In this document: piece after piece, positions 53,093 to 62,775 of the stretch
Layout: each line of letters begins with the position of its first letter
Numbering within the stretch: position 1 is the stretch's first letter
Assembly: GCF_003314975.1 (NCBI RefSeq)
Contig: NZ_QNRF01000003.1
Coordinates: 186,001 to 250,000, forward strand
DNA length: 64,000 bases
DNA from: Marinomonas aquiplantarum
Lineage (GTDB): Bacteria > Pseudomonadota > Gammaproteobacteria > Pseudomonadales > Marinomonadaceae
Direction: 5' to 3'
The notes under the pieces: model-generated
What the model was told of the DNA's origin: nothing
The model's database searches: none
Seen by the model: only the letters and a program-made list of their open reading frames with translations
Made by a program: the position numbers and the translations under genes

Positions 53093-54151
53093 ATGGCATT
53101 ATTGAGAATATCATCTCCCCATGCGCAACGTGCCGGTCATCGCACTTCTTGGGTGATGCAAATGGTGATCTTGGCAACTGTGCCAGGCATCCTAGTGCAG
53201 ACTTGGTTATTTGGCTTTGGCACCCTAATCAATGTTGTCATTGCTTGTTTAACCGCTTTGGCCAGCGAAGCGCTGATTCTGTTGATCCGTAAACGCTCTG
53301 TGGCTTTCTTTCTAAAAGACTACAGCGCCTTATTAACGGCTGTATTGCTGGGCGTTGCCCTCCCTCCTGTCGTGCCTTGGTGGGTCACAGTCACTGCGGT
53401 TGGTTTTGCCATTATTTTCGCCAAACAATTGTACGGAGGTCTGGGCAATAACCCATTCAACCCAGCTATGGTTGGCTATGCCATTGTATTAGTGTCCTTC
53501 CCTGTACCCATGAGCCAATGGCTTGGTCACACCAGCCTAACCACTTCAGGTGAAACCCTGTCTTTCTTGCAAAGTCTGCAAGCCATCTTCCATCATTTAC
53601 CCAGCATTGATGGTTATACTATGGCGACCCCATTAGACGGCTTTAAGCACAAAGATTTACTCGACAGTGACGCCGCTTTTAATACCATCCCAGCCTTACA
53701 AGCAGCCAGTGTAAACGCTTGGCTGTGGATCAACCTTGCTTACCTCATCGGCGGTTTAGGGCTACTCTGGTTGCGCATCATTACTTGGCACACGCCAGTG
53801 GCGTTCTTATCAGGTTTGCTACTGATGTCTGGCGTGTTTTATGTCATCGATCCAAGCCTCTTCGCTTCGCCAGTGTTTCACCTAGCAACAGGTGCAGCCA
53901 TGTTTGGTGCCTTCTTTATTGCCACCGACCCAGTGTCCTCTTGTACCAGTAATCGTGGCAAGCTGATCTACGGTTTAGGCATTGGCATTCTCATTTACAT
54001 TATTCGTACTTGGGGTGGTTACCCTGATGGTGTGGCATTTGGCGTACTCTTGATGAACTTTGCTGCGCCACTCATTGATTACTACACCCAGCCACGTAGT
54101 TATGGTCATAGCAAAGCCAAAAAAGGCCTAAAATTCGGGGAGGATAAATAG
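53093..54151 (+). CDS. rnfD: Rnf complex membrane subunit RnfD
   Basis: 352 residues with about nine membrane helices, matching RnfD/NqrB. It contains NNPFNPAMVGYA and MATPLDGFK, whose Thr is the likely covalent FMN site by family analogy. It starts directly after the rnfC stop. Its stop overlaps the rnfG GTG start by one base. Confidence 0.94.
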   Translation: MALLRISSPHAQRAGHRTSWVMQMVILATVPGILVQTWLFGFGTLINVVIACLTALASEALILLIRKRSVAFFLKDYSALLTAVLLGVALPPVVPWWVTVTAVGFAIIFAKQLYGGLGNNPFNPAMVGYAIVLVSFPVPMSQWLGHTSLTTSGETLSFLQSLQAIFHHLPSIDGYTMATPLDGFKHKDLLDSDAAFNTIPALQAASVNAWLWINLAYLIGGLGLLWLRIITWHTPVAFLSGLLLMSGVFYVIDPSLFASPVFHLATGAAMFGAFFIATDPVSSCTSNRGKLIYGLGIGILIYIIRTWGGYPDGVAFGVLLMNFAAPLIDYYTQPRSYGHSKAKKGLKFGEDK

Positions 54152-54768
54152 TGGACATCCTTTCTTCGATTCGACGCAACAGTCTTGGCTTAGGCATATA
54201 CGCTGTCTTAACGGCAGGCTTGATTGCCGTGACGCACCAGCTGACAGATCACACGATCAAGGACAACATTCTTGAAGCTCAGATTTCGGCTTTTAATGAA
54301 ATTTTGCCTGCTGACTTTTACGACAACGACCTCACCAAGGACACTGCCATTTTACCAGTTGATCCTTTGTTAGGCAGTGAAACAGGCACTAAGATACACA
54401 TTGCTCGTAAAGACGGTGACGTCACTGGCATCATCTTCGAAACCACCGCCACTCGTGGTTACAATGGTAATTTGGATATGCTGGTAGCGATTAACCGTGA
54501 TGGCGTCGTAACCGGAAGTCGTGTCATCAGTCACAAAGAAACACCTGGCTTAGGTGATAAAGTAGACTTGAAAAAATCCGACTGGATCCTTAGTTTTGCC
54601 AATAAATCCTTAAGCAACCCACAGCTATCCGGCTGGGCGGTGAAGAAAGACGGTGGTGACTTTGACCAATTTACTGGTGCGACCATTACACCAAGAGCCG
54701 TGGTTCGAGCGGTCAAAAACACCCTTTTGTACTTTGATCAAAACAAGGACGCGCTGTTGGCGCGTTAG
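54151..54768 (+). CDS. rnfG: Rnf complex FMN-binding subunit RnfG
   Basis: 205 residues. One N-terminal membrane helix, then a periplasmic FMN-binding domain. The covalent flavin Thr is in DQFTGATITPRAV. The start codon is GTG at 54151, with GGGGAGG seven bases upstream, sharing its G with the rnfD stop codon. Confidence 0.93.
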   Translation: MDILSSIRRNSLGLGIYAVLTAGLIAVTHQLTDHTIKDNILEAQISAFNEILPADFYDNDLTKDTAILPVDPLLGSETGTKIHIARKDGDVTGIIFETTATRGYNGNLDMLVAINRDGVVTGSRVISHKETPGLGDKVDLKKSDWILSFANKSLSNPQLSGWAVKKDGGDFDQFTGATITPRAVVRAVKNTLLYFDQNKDALLAR

Positions 54769-54771
54769 TGA

Positions 54772-55572
54772 ATGACGATGAAAATGAGCGCACAAACCGC
54801 CGTCGCTGACGACGTACAAGACCCTAGTTCACAAAGCACAGATTCAGCTGAGGCAAAGCCAACCGCTAATTATGCCGAGATCATCTACAACGGCATCTGG
54901 AAGAACAACCCAGCCTTAGTACAGTTACTTGGCTTGTGTCCCATGTTGGCGGTCACTAGTACGGTTGTTAACGCGTTAGGACTTGGCCTAGCAACACTGG
55001 TGGTGTTAGTCGGTTCCAACATCGCGGTGTCTATTATCCGTAACTATGTCTCTGAAGCGGTTCGTTTACCAGCTTTCGTGATGATCATTGCTTCTTTCAC
55101 CACCTCCATCGAACTTATCATGCAGGCTTATACTTATGAGCTGTATCAGATCCTTGGCATCTTTATCCCTCTGATTGTAACCAACTGCGCGATTCTAGGC
55201 CGAGCTGACGCCTTTGCCAGCCGTAATCCTATTTTACCGTCGGCGATTGATGGCTTAATGATGGGCTTGGGCTTCATGGTCATATTGGTGGCCTTGGGAG
55301 CCATGCGTGAATTGATTGGTCAAGGCACCCTCTTCTCGGATATGCATTTATTATTTGGCGACATGGCGCTGCACTGGAAACTCACGGTTTTCCAGAATTA
55401 CCCAAATGTCTTGTTTGCCATTTTGCCGCCAGGCGCCTTTATTGGATTGGGCTTACTGATTGCTGGCAAGAACTACTTTGATGAAAAAGAGAAAAAACGC
55501 ATTGCCGCTGCGAAAGCCGAAGCCGGTCCTGCGGAATCAAAGCGTGTACGTGTGACTGGACAAGCAGGTTAA
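54772..55572 (+). CDS. rnfE: Rnf complex membrane subunit RnfE
   Basis: 266 residues, against about 230 in E. coli; the difference is an acidic N-terminal extension of about 33 residues and a longer basic C-terminal tail. Six membrane helices with the paired Cys motifs LGLCPMLA and [10 protein letters not shown], homologous to RnfA. The ATG at 54778 or 54784 could be used instead. Completes the six-gene complex. Confidence 0.93.
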   Translation: MTMKMSAQTAVADDVQDPSSQSTDSAEAKPTANYAEIIYNGIWKNNPALVQLLGLCPMLAVTSTVVNALGLGLATLVVLVGSNIAVSIIRNYVSEAVRLPAFVMIIASFTTSIELIMQAYTYELYQILGIFIPLIVTNCAILGRADAFASRNPILPSAIDGLMMGLGFMVILVALGAMRELIGQGTLFSDMHLLFGDMALHWKLTVFQNYPNVLFAILPPGAFIGLGLLIAGKNYFDEKEKKRIAAAKAEAGPAESKRVRVTGQAG

Positions 55573-55584
55573 GGTTGTTCACAA

Positions 55585-56220
55585 ATGAATAAAGCCAAAC
55601 GCTATGAAATTTTTTCCCGATTACGAGCAGAAAACCCAAACCCAGTAACCGAACTGGAATACAGTTCGCCGTTTGAACTGCTCATTGCAGTACTGTTCTC
55701 CGCACAAGCGACGGACGTCAGCGTCAATAAAGCTACCCGTAAGCTTTTTCCTGTCGCTAACACACCTGAAACCATGCTGGCCTTAGGTGTAGAAGGGTTA
55801 AAAGAGTACATTAAAACCATTGGCCTATTTAATGCCAAAGCCGAAAACGCCATTAAAACTTGCCAAATTTTAGTCGAACAACACAACAGCCAAGTCCCCG
55901 AAACCCGTGAAGCACTTGAAGCACTTCCGGGGGTTGGTCGAAAAACAGCAAATGTGGTTTTGAACACCGCTTTTCGACAAATTGCTATGGCCGTGGACAC
56001 ACACATCTTCCGCTTCAGTAATCGCACAAAAGTAGCACCTGGAAAAAACGTCTTAGAAGTAGAGATGAAATTATTAAAATTCGTACCAAAAGAATTTCTA
56101 CTGGACGCTCATCACTGGATGATTCTTCATGGTCGCTACATCTGCGTTGCTCGCAAACCCAAATGTGGTGCCTGCATCATTGAAGATTTGTGTGAATTTA
56201 AAGAAAAAACGTCCGATTAA
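55585..56220 (+). CDS. nth: Endonuclease III
   Basis: 211 residues. The helix-hairpin-helix motif LPGVGRKTANVVL carries the catalytic Lys. The catalytic Asp is in VAVDTHIFRFSNR. The C-terminal 4Fe-4S loop has Cys spacing C-x6-C-x2-C-x5-C. It removes oxidised pyrimidines in base-excision repair. It lies 12 bases after rnfE, the common gammaproteobacterial arrangement. Confidence 0.96.
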   Translation: MNKAKRYEIFSRLRAENPNPVTELEYSSPFELLIAVLFSAQATDVSVNKATRKLFPVANTPETMLALGVEGLKEYIKTIGLFNAKAENAIKTCQILVEQHNSQVPETREALEALPGVGRKTANVVLNTAFRQIAMAVDTHIFRFSNRTKVAPGKNVLEVEMKLLKFVPKEFLLDAHHWMILHGRYICVARKPKCGACIIEDLCEFKEKTSD

Positions 56221-56328
56221 CCCTTATCTTTTCGCTATCGCGAGCACTCAATTAACCAACACCATTTAGTTAAATAAAAGCTAAACTAAATTTAACTAAC
56301 CTGAGATTTATCTAACCTTTCCTTCAAG

Positions 56329-56370
56329 GCATCCTCAATGTCATGTTTTTACCCATGATAATGAGGATGC
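56329..56370 (+). promoter_or_regulatory. Inverted repeat that buries the ribosome binding site of the aminotransferase gene
   Basis: Arms GCATCCTCAATGTCATG (56329-56345) and CATGATAATGAGGATGC (56354-56370) pair over 15 of 17 positions around the loop TTTTTACC. The second arm contains the GAGG ribosome binding site and ends one base before the ATG at 56372. It could be a translational switch, a transcription-factor operator or both. Confidence 0.6.
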
Positions 56371-56371
56371 T

Positions 56372-57709
56372 ATGAGCCATATCGCTAATACCAACTTAAC
56401 TCAAGCTCAACTTGATGCCCATTGGATGGCCTACACAGGCAACCGTCAATTTAAGAAAGATCCTCGTATTATCACGGCGGCGTCAGGTCACTATTACACC
56501 GATGCGGACGGCCGCCAGATCTTTGATGGCTTATCAGGCCTTTGGACCTGTGGTCTAGGGCACAGCGTCCCCGCCATCAACGAAGCCGTAGCCAATCAAG
56601 TTAAAACCCTAGATTATTCCCCCGCCTTCCAATTTGGTCACGAAAAGTCTTTCCAGTTGGCAGAGAAAATTACTGAATTCATGCCAGCTGGTTTAAACCG
56701 CGTATTCTTCACAGGGTCAGGCTCTGAGTCCGTGGATACCGCACTCAAAGTAGCACGAGCATATTGGCGCAAAAAAGGCATGGGTACCAAGACTAAGTTC
56801 ATTGGTCGCGCTAAGGGTTATCACGGTGCGGGGATTTCTGGTTTCAGTGTCGGCGGCATTCCTGCGAACCGAGTTTTATATGGACAAGGCCTAGAAGCCT
56901 ATCATTTGCCTCATACCCAAGTACCGGGCACAGAGTTTAGCAAAGGCATGGCAGACACAGGCAAAGAGCGCGCAGAAGACTTACTAAACATGATTGCCAT
57001 GCACGATGCCTCTAATATCGCAGCCGTTATTGTTGAGCCTATGTCTGGCTCAGCTGGTGTCATCGTACCACCAAAAGGCTACCTACAACGCTTGAGAGAG
57101 ATTTGTGATCAACACAATATCCTGTTGATCTTTGATGAAGTCATCACAGCATTTGGCCGTATGGGAGCACAATCTGGCTCCGAAGCCTTTGGGGTAACGC
57201 CTGACATTATTACCATGGCAAAACAAGTAACCAATGGTGTGATTCCAATGGGCGCCGCGGTATTTAAACAAGAAATTTACGACACCTTTATGGACACAGG
57301 TGGTGCAGATTACATGCTAGAGATTCCCCACGGCTATACCTATTCAGCTCACCCTATTGCCTGTGCGGCGGGTTTAGCATCGTTAGAAACCATTCGTTCT
57401 CAGGGGCTGATTGAAAGAGTCAAGCAGATGAGCCCAATATGGGAAAACTACGTTCACTCTTTAAAAGGCGCAAGCGATGCCATTACAGACATTCGTAACT
57501 ATGGTTTTGCCGCTGGTATTAGCTTAGCCGCCGTTGACGGAGAAGCGGCGAAACGGCCTTTCCAAATTGCCATGTCCATGTGGGATAAAGGCTATTATGT
57601 ACGTTATGGTGGTGACACCATTCAATTGGCTCCGCCGTTCACAACGGAGGAAACTGAAATGAGTAGTCTAATTGACGCGCTAGGGGAAAGTATCAAGAAA
57701 TTCAGCTAA
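56372..57709 (+). CDS. Class III aminotransferase, omega-amino acid:pyruvate type
   Basis: 445 residues. The PLP Lys is in ITMAKQVTNGVIPMG, the Asp contacting PLP in LIFDEVITAFGR, and GSGSESVDTALKVARAY binds the phosphate. Closest in type to beta-alanine/taurine:pyruvate aminotransferases. It would make malonate semialdehyde (from beta-alanine) or sulfoacetaldehyde (from taurine); no neighbouring dehydrogenase decides which. The ribosome binding site sits in a long inverted repeat. Confidence 0.88.
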   Translation: MSHIANTNLTQAQLDAHWMAYTGNRQFKKDPRIITAASGHYYTDADGRQIFDGLSGLWTCGLGHSVPAINEAVANQVKTLDYSPAFQFGHEKSFQLAEKITEFMPAGLNRVFFTGSGSESVDTALKVARAYWRKKGMGTKTKFIGRAKGYHGAGISGFSVGGIPANRVLYGQGLEAYHLPHTQVPGTEFSKGMADTGKERAEDLLNMIAMHDASNIAAVIVEPMSGSAGVIVPPKGYLQRLREICDQHNILLIFDEVITAFGRMGAQSGSEAFGVTPDIITMAKQVTNGVIPMGAAVFKQEIYDTFMDTGGADYMLEIPHGYTYSAHPIACAAGLASLETIRSQGLIERVKQMSPIWENYVHSLKGASDAITDIRNYGFAAGISLAAVDGEAAKRPFQIAMSMWDKGYYVRYGGDTIQLAPPFTTEETEMSSLIDALGESIKKFS

Positions 57710-57730
57710 ATTCGCTGAAATCAGCAGTAA

Positions 57731-57776
57731 AAATCAATAGATTGAATTTCGAACTTTTCATTCAATCTATTGATTT
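57731..57776. repeat. Perfect 17-bp inverted repeat after the aminotransferase gene
   Basis: AAATCAATAGATTGAAT (57731-57747) / ATTCAATCTATTGATTT (57760-57776) around a 12-base loop. It is AT-rich and not followed by a T-run. Probable 3' end of the aminotransferase transcript. Confidence 0.6.
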
Positions 57777-57863
57777 CACTTCCTTCCTTCCCAAAATAAC
57801 ATGCACTATACTGTTATCAATAACGCCACCGGCGACATCCCATAGATAGGAAAGGAATGGCCC

Positions 57864-58190
57864 ATGTCTATTACCCAATCCCCTTATGTCCGCTGCTTTT
57901 GGACGGGGTCTTTGTATCTTACTAATGGCAAAGTGATGCCAATTCACTGCACCCACATATCAACCAAGATGATTGAAGTGGAAGCGCCAACAGGACTAGA
58001 AGGTTCCAAAATGGTCAAATTGGAACTTAAAGCCATGCACGAAGGAGAGCGCAAACTGATTAAGGTTTTGTGTGACCCAGACCTCGACATTTTCAACGAG
58101 CACAACAAGCATTACATTAAACTCAAATACCACACCATTTCAGACAAAGATGTGGCCTTTATTAAAGACTTTGTTGAAGCGCACGAGTAA
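57864..58190 (+). CDS. Small protein, possibly a degenerate PilZ-like domain
   Basis: 108 residues without signal or membrane segments. The pattern of ISTKMIEVEAPTGLEG followed by LELKAMHEGE and a C-terminal KLKYHTISDKDVAFIKDFVEAH resembles PilZ strands and helix. The RxxxR and (D/N)xSxxG residues that bind cyclic di-GMP are not evident, so any PilZ relation would be non-canonical. AGGAA precedes the ATG. Not assigned a function. Confidence 0.6.
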   Translation: MSITQSPYVRCFWTGSLYLTNGKVMPIHCTHISTKMIEVEAPTGLEGSKMVKLELKAMHEGERKLIKVLCDPDLDIFNEHNKHYIKLKYHTISDKDVAFIKDFVEAHE

Positions 58191-58231
58191 CACACCAAAC
58201 AGCGCTGATTATTCCTTCATAGAAAACCCAT

Positions 58232-58265
58232 AAAAAAACCACAAAGACCAACGCCTTTGTGGTTT
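58232..58265. terminator. Terminator between the small protein gene and the nucleoside hydrolase gene
   Basis: Stem AAACCACAAAG (58236-58246) / CTTTGTGGTTT (58255-58265) with an A-run on its left, which is a T-run on the minus strand. It mainly serves the rbsK-nucleoside hydrolase operon and may act in both directions. Confidence 0.85.
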
Positions 58266-58308
58266 GTTCAACGTCTTAACAGAACGCTAATCAGCGCTAT
58301 TGTTTCCG

Positions 58309-59250
58309 TTAAGATAATGTCGTTTCAAAGAGCTTCAGCAGCTTGTCACTGTCCACTTCCATGCACACCTGTGTCATTGGCACGTCTGCCCAATGTGGCT
58401 CAGGGAAAGTCATCCCTTCCGGCGCAAAGATAGTTTGACCAATACCAATGCCTTCACACGCAACACGCACTGCACCAAGTTCTACACCAAAGATGCTTGG
58501 GTCCATAAGATAAGCAATGGTTGACGCATCATGGAAGTAACATCCGTCCATATCGAATCGGCTGCTGTAGAAATTGATGTAATGCTGCGCACAATCGTAC
58601 AAGAAACCACCTTCAGTTGGGTTAGCTTCACGAATACGCTCAAGTACACCGTTGTCTAGCAAGACTTGGTGAGTAACATCCAAGCCAATCATGGTCACTT
58701 GCCAAGGCGCAGTGAAGACTTTATCTGCCGCATGAGGATCATTCATAATGTTCGCCTCAGCAACAGGAGAAACGTTACCGTATTCGATCGCAGTACCGCC
58801 CATCAACACCACTTCATCCACTAGGTTGGCTACCTCTGGATCCAGCTCTAACGCTTTCGCTAGATTCCCTAACGGGCCAAGCGCCACAATCGTGACTTCA
58901 CCTGGATTAGCGCGAACGGCATCAACAATAAACTGCGCTGCACTTTGCTCAACAGCCTGACCTTTTGGCGCAGGCCAATCGATATTACCAAACCCATCTG
59001 AACCATGAACGAAATCTGGGTGTGGTCGTGGGGCGATGACACTCGGTACCGCAACCCCTTTAGCAACAGGCACATCAACCTTGGCGATTTCCGTTAAGGT
59101 GATGGCATTTTGAGTCGCCAAATCCACCGACACATTACCAAAGGTTGTGGTCAGACCAAGTACCTCTAATTGCGGTGCTTGGAAAGCAAAGAAAATCGCC
59201 ATAGCATCATCAATGCCTGGATCCGTATCAATAATAATTTTACGAGCCAT
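58309..59250 (-). CDS. Nucleoside hydrolase
   Basis: 313 residues from the ATG at 59250; the frame extends to 59289 inside rbsK. The N-terminal Ca2+-binding motif DTDPGIDDA and a later MGGTAIEYGNVSP match the IUNH family; TNNxE-type region appears as EANIMNDPHAA. It hydrolyses ribonucleosides to base plus ribose. It follows ribokinase by 22 bases, so released ribose can be phosphorylated directly. RihA, RihB and RihC cannot be told apart here. Confidence 0.92.
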   Translation of the reverse strand: MARKIIIDTDPGIDDAMAIFFAFQAPQLEVLGLTTTFGNVSVDLATQNAITLTEIAKVDVPVAKGVAVPSVIAPRPHPDFVHGSDGFGNIDWPAPKGQAVEQSAAQFIVDAVRANPGEVTIVALGPLGNLAKALELDPEVANLVDEVVLMGGTAIEYGNVSPVAEANIMNDPHAADKVFTAPWQVTMIGLDVTHQVLLDNGVLERIREANPTEGGFLYDCAQHYINFYSSRFDMDGCYFHDASTIAYLMDPSIFGVELGAVRVACEGIGIGQTIFAPEGMTFPEPHWADVPMTQVCMEVDSDKLLKLFETTLS

Positions 59251-59272
59251 ATCGCCTGTTCCTCTTTTTAAA

Positions 59273-60166
59273 CTAGTCATGCTGAGCAAGAAATTCAGTC
59301 ACTTCTTGCTGCGTTGGTATAGATGAAGCCGCCCCTAAACGGGTGACACATATTGCTGAAGCGGCACAAGCACGTCGAATGGATTCAGCCATGCCTTGGC
59401 CTTGCATCATGGCCGACAAACAAAAACCAATAAAAGTATCACCGGCAGCCGTAGTATCAACCGCCTTCACGGAAAAGGCCTCCACTTGAATACGCTCTTC
59501 ACCATTAAAATAACACACACCAGCTTTGCCTAACGTCATCAGTACCGCTAAATCAGGGTAAGCGTCTGGAAATGCCGTAATGGTCGTGTCGATGTCAGGC
59601 GTACCAATTAAGTCCATCGCCTCCACTTCATTAACGATTAATAAATCTACCAAACCAAGTACTTGTTTGGTCAGAGCTACGTCCATTGGCGCAGGGTTAA
59701 AAGCCACTTTTACACCTTGCTGTTGCGCTTTCTGCATCACATATTCAATGAGATTGGTCTCATTTTGCAGCAACACCCAATCACCCTGCTGAGCATTTTC
59801 CAATACCTGATCCACCTGCTCTTCCGTTAAAGCATGGTTTGCACCTTGGTAGAGAATGATCGAATTTTCCGCCTCTTTCGTCAGCTGAATAATCGCGTGC
59901 CCTGTTGGTACATCAATTTGTCGGATTAAACTGGTGTCGACACCCAAAGACTGCAGTTGTGTCACCACACTTTGATCGCTATGGTGAATCGCTCCAACGT
60001 GTTTAACGTCAGCACCGGCTTTCGCTAAGGCAACGGATTGATTCGCCCCCTTCCCTCCCAGCAAACACTGGTAATGGTCTGAGGCCATAGTTTCACCAGG
60101 TCGAACGAAATGGTCTAACTGATAGAGGTGGTCGAGATTAATCGAGCCAACATTATAAATTGTCAT
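59273..60166 (-). CDS. rbsK: Ribokinase
   Basis: 297 residues from the ATG at 60166, with AAGGA eight bases upstream; upstream Mets in the same frame are rejected. PfkB fold: GGKGANQSVALAKAG near residue 34, catalytic DTTAAGDTFIG near residue 245. It phosphorylates ribose to ribose-5-phosphate. First gene of an operon with the nucleoside hydrolase, forming a nucleoside ribose salvage unit. Confidence 0.92.
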   Translation of the reverse strand: MTIYNVGSINLDHLYQLDHFVRPGETMASDHYQCLLGGKGANQSVALAKAGADVKHVGAIHHSDQSVVTQLQSLGVDTSLIRQIDVPTGHAIIQLTKEAENSIILYQGANHALTEEQVDQVLENAQQGDWVLLQNETNLIEYVMQKAQQQGVKVAFNPAPMDVALTKQVLGLVDLLIVNEVEAMDLIGTPDIDTTITAFPDAYPDLAVLMTLGKAGVCYFNGEERIQVEAFSVKAVDTTAAGDTFIGFCLSAMMQGQGMAESIRRACAASAICVTRLGAASSIPTQQEVTEFLAQHD

Positions 60167-60305
60167 ATTGCCCATCCTTCTGGGTGACACAAAGCCAAAC
60201 ACTTGGCCCATTTTTATTCGTAGCCAAGAGTGTACGATAAAAAAAGTCACTCGTCGGCGTTATCAATGGATAAATTAGCAAATTTTGACCGATTGGACAA
60301 AACAT

Positions 60306-60340
60306 AAAAAAACGCTCAATCCAATTTGGAAGGAGCGTTT
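60306..60340 (-). terminator. Terminator of argG
   Basis: Stem AAACGCTC / GAGCGTTT with an inner CCAA-TTGG pairing. On the minus strand it is followed by seven Ts, about 32 bases past the argG stop. Confidence 0.85.
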
Positions 60341-60371
60341 CTTAGAAACACTAATAAAACAATATTAGTCT

Positions 60372-61601
60372 TTATTTTTTATCTAGAAAGCCACGGCCTT
60401 TTTGTGCCGCAATACGCATGCGCAATGCATTCAATTTAATGAAGCCTGCTGCGTCTTTCTGGTCGTAAGCACCGGCATCATCTTCGAATGTCGCCACAGA
60501 GCTATCGAACAAGCTGTTTGGAGACTGACGACCAACAACTTCAACGTTGCCTTTGTACAATTTCAGACGCACAGTGCCATTTACGTGCTCTTGAGATGTG
60601 TCGATCAAAGCTTGCATCATACGACGCTCTTCAGACCACCAGAAACCGTTGTAAATGATTTTTGCGTAACGAGGCATCATTTCATCTTTCAAATGTGCCG
60701 CTTCACGGTCTAGGGTGATGGATTCAATCGCACGGTGTGCTTTCATCATGATGGTGCCACCAGGTGTTTCGTAACAACCACGGGCTTTCATACCAACAAA
60801 ACGGTTTTCAACGATGTCGACACGGCCAATACCGTTCTCGCCACCAATCTTGTTCAATGTTGCCAAGATGGTTGCTGGAGACATAGCTTCACCATTGATG
60901 GAAACTGGGTCGCCTTTTTCATAACCGATTTCAAGATAAGTCGGCTCATTTGGTGCTTCTTCAGGAGACACAGACCAACGCCACATGTCCGCTTCTGCTT
61001 CCGCCCAAGGATCTTCCAGCATGTCACCTTCGTAAGAGATGTGAAGTAAGTTCGCATCCATAGAGTAAGGAGATTTTTTCTTCTTGTTAGAGAAGTCCAC
61101 TGGAATCTGATGTTTTTCACAGTATGCCATTAGAGTTTCACGAGACGTTAAGTCCCACTCACGCCAAGGCGCAATGACTTTCACACCTGGTTTAAGGGCA
61201 TACGCGCCTAATTCGAAACGTACTTGGTCGTTACCTTTACCTGTCGCGCCGTGAGAAATGGCATCAGCGCCCGTTTCATTAGCAATCTCAATCAAACGCT
61301 TAGCGATCAAAGGACGAGCAATTGACGTACCTAGTAGGTATTCGCCTTCATAAATAGTGTTCGCTCGGAACATAGGGAATACGAAGTCGCGGACAAACTC
61401 TTCACGCAAATCTTCGATGTAGATTTCTTTAATACCCAACGCTTGAGCTTTCGCGCGAGCTGGTTCAACCTCTTCACCCTGTCCTAGGTCAGCGGTAAAG
61501 GTCACCACTTCACAGTTATACTCTTCTTGAAGCCACTTCACGATTACGGAAGTATCCAGGCCGCCTGAATAGGCAAGCACTACCTTCTTCACGTCAGACA
61601 T
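60372..61601 (-). CDS. argG: Argininosuccinate synthase
   Basis: 409 residues from the ATG at 61601; an in-frame TTG at 61619 would include the ribosome binding site itself and is rejected. ATP motif AYSGGLDTS (residues 11-19) and [14 protein letters not shown] match the family. It joins citrulline and aspartate in arginine synthesis. Monocistronic, with GAGGAG ten bases upstream. Confidence 0.96.
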   Translation of the reverse strand: MSDVKKVVLAYSGGLDTSVIVKWLQEEYNCEVVTFTADLGQGEEVEPARAKAQALGIKEIYIEDLREEFVRDFVFPMFRANTIYEGEYLLGTSIARPLIAKRLIEIANETGADAISHGATGKGNDQVRFELGAYALKPGVKVIAPWREWDLTSRETLMAYCEKHQIPVDFSNKKKKSPYSMDANLLHISYEGDMLEDPWAEAEADMWRWSVSPEEAPNEPTYLEIGYEKGDPVSINGEAMSPATILATLNKIGGENGIGRVDIVENRFVGMKARGCYETPGGTIMMKAHRAIESITLDREAAHLKDEMMPRYAKIIYNGFWWSEERRMMQALIDTSQEHVNGTVRLKLYKGNVEVVGRQSPNSLFDSSVATFEDDAGAYDQKDAAGFIKLNALRMRIAAQKGRGFLDKK

Positions 61602-61724
61602 TATTTCTATTCTCCTCAACGAGCTCGCGCTCCCACGCCAATGCTTTTAAACCAGTACACGGCGGCGCAAATAATTTTAAAAAAAGGGGATGTAAGTTTA
61701 AATTTTCGCTACTGGCTTAGCAAG

Positions 61725-61759
61725 TAAAAAGCCTTATTTCGCGAGAAAATAAGGCTTTT
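61725..61759 (-). terminator. Terminator of motY
   Basis: Stem AAAAGCCTTATTT (61727-61739) / AAATAAGGCTTTT (61747-61759), giving a T-run on the minus strand, 36 bases past the motY stop. Confidence 0.85.
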
Positions 61760-61794
61760 AGAAGAGAAATCGAGGCACACAATTATGCGACAGA

Positions 61795-62724
61795 CTAATT
61801 GATGTCGTTTTTTTCCAAACGAATGGTCACCCGTCGGTTACGCTCACGACCTTGCACATCATTATTGCTGGTCGATGGATAACGTTCACCGTGATAACGA
61901 GAAATAATTTTCCCCGCGGCCACGCCCTTTTCTAATAAATACGCGGTGACTTTTTCCGCCCGAATTTTCGACAGTTCACGGTTATCTCGACGAGAACCTA
62001 TGTTATCGGTATGACCATCGATGTAGATGTATTCCACACTAGGATCAGACGACACATACAAGGCCACCAAATCCAAACGAGCTTTAATGCGGTCCGTTAG
62101 GTTTACACCGTTAACAGGAAACAGCGCAGCCGTTCGTGCAATTTGATCATAATTTACCGGTAATAAAGTAGCTAAGCAGCGACGAAATTCATTATAGGCG
62201 GGGGCGAAATTGATATTCGACAAGCCCACTTCAACGGTTTCTTTGCTGTTTTCCCATGCTCTGCCAGCCACCACAGGGTGACGGCCACGGTCTAAACTGG
62301 TCAGCATGCGTTCTGCTACTTTACCGCCCACTTCCACCGTCAGACCGTATCCAGGGTAAGGTAAAATATCCAAAGTTTCAGGTTTGCTGCCAGGAGACCA
62401 GTCCGGCGCTTGAGAAAGAATGTACACCTGACCCGGTCCGAGTTTTTCATTTCTAGGCTGCAACACAAACTTCATAGGCTCGCCCGCTTCTTTAATAAAC
62501 TGGCCTTCACCATAGTGTGGTACTGGGTGTGTCAAGCTACAGGAGAAAATATCCCCAGATAACAGCCATTCAGAATCGGTAATTCCGGACTGATAATGAG
62601 TCAATGCATAGGCCTGGTTAAAACTTAACCCAGCCGTCAGTAAAAACGTTGTTCGAATTAGCAGTTGTTGGGCAATTCCCATTGAGACATCTCGTTCAAG
62701 CGTAATCAGTTGTGTTATCATCAA
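61795..62724 (-). CDS. motY: Flagellar sodium-type motor protein MotY
   Basis: 309 residues. The N-terminal domain matches Vibrio MotY (DIFSCSLTHPVPHYGEGQF; PYPGYGLTVEVGGKVAERML; VEVGLSNINFAPAYNEFRRCL), and the C-terminal domain is OmpA-like peptidoglycan-binding (YIDGHTDNIGSRRDNRELS). It forms the T ring around sodium-driven flagellar motors. AGGA precedes ATG 62724/62721; ATG 62682 gives a more compact signal peptide and is an alternative start. Divergent from rnt. Confidence 0.9.
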   Translation of the reverse strand: MMITQLITLERDVSMGIAQQLLIRTTFLLTAGLSFNQAYALTHYQSGITDSEWLLSGDIFSCSLTHPVPHYGEGQFIKEAGEPMKFVLQPRNEKLGPGQVYILSQAPDWSPGSKPETLDILPYPGYGLTVEVGGKVAERMLTSLDRGRHPVVAGRAWENSKETVEVGLSNINFAPAYNEFRRCLATLLPVNYDQIARTAALFPVNGVNLTDRIKARLDLVALYVSSDPSVEYIYIDGHTDNIGSRRDNRELSKIRAEKVTAYLLEKGVAAGKIISRYHGERYPSTSNNDVQGRERNRRVTIRLEKNDIN

Positions 62725-62775
62725 ATCCTATTGTACCGTTAATCTTATACAAGCGGCAGAATTAAGGACCTTCTT

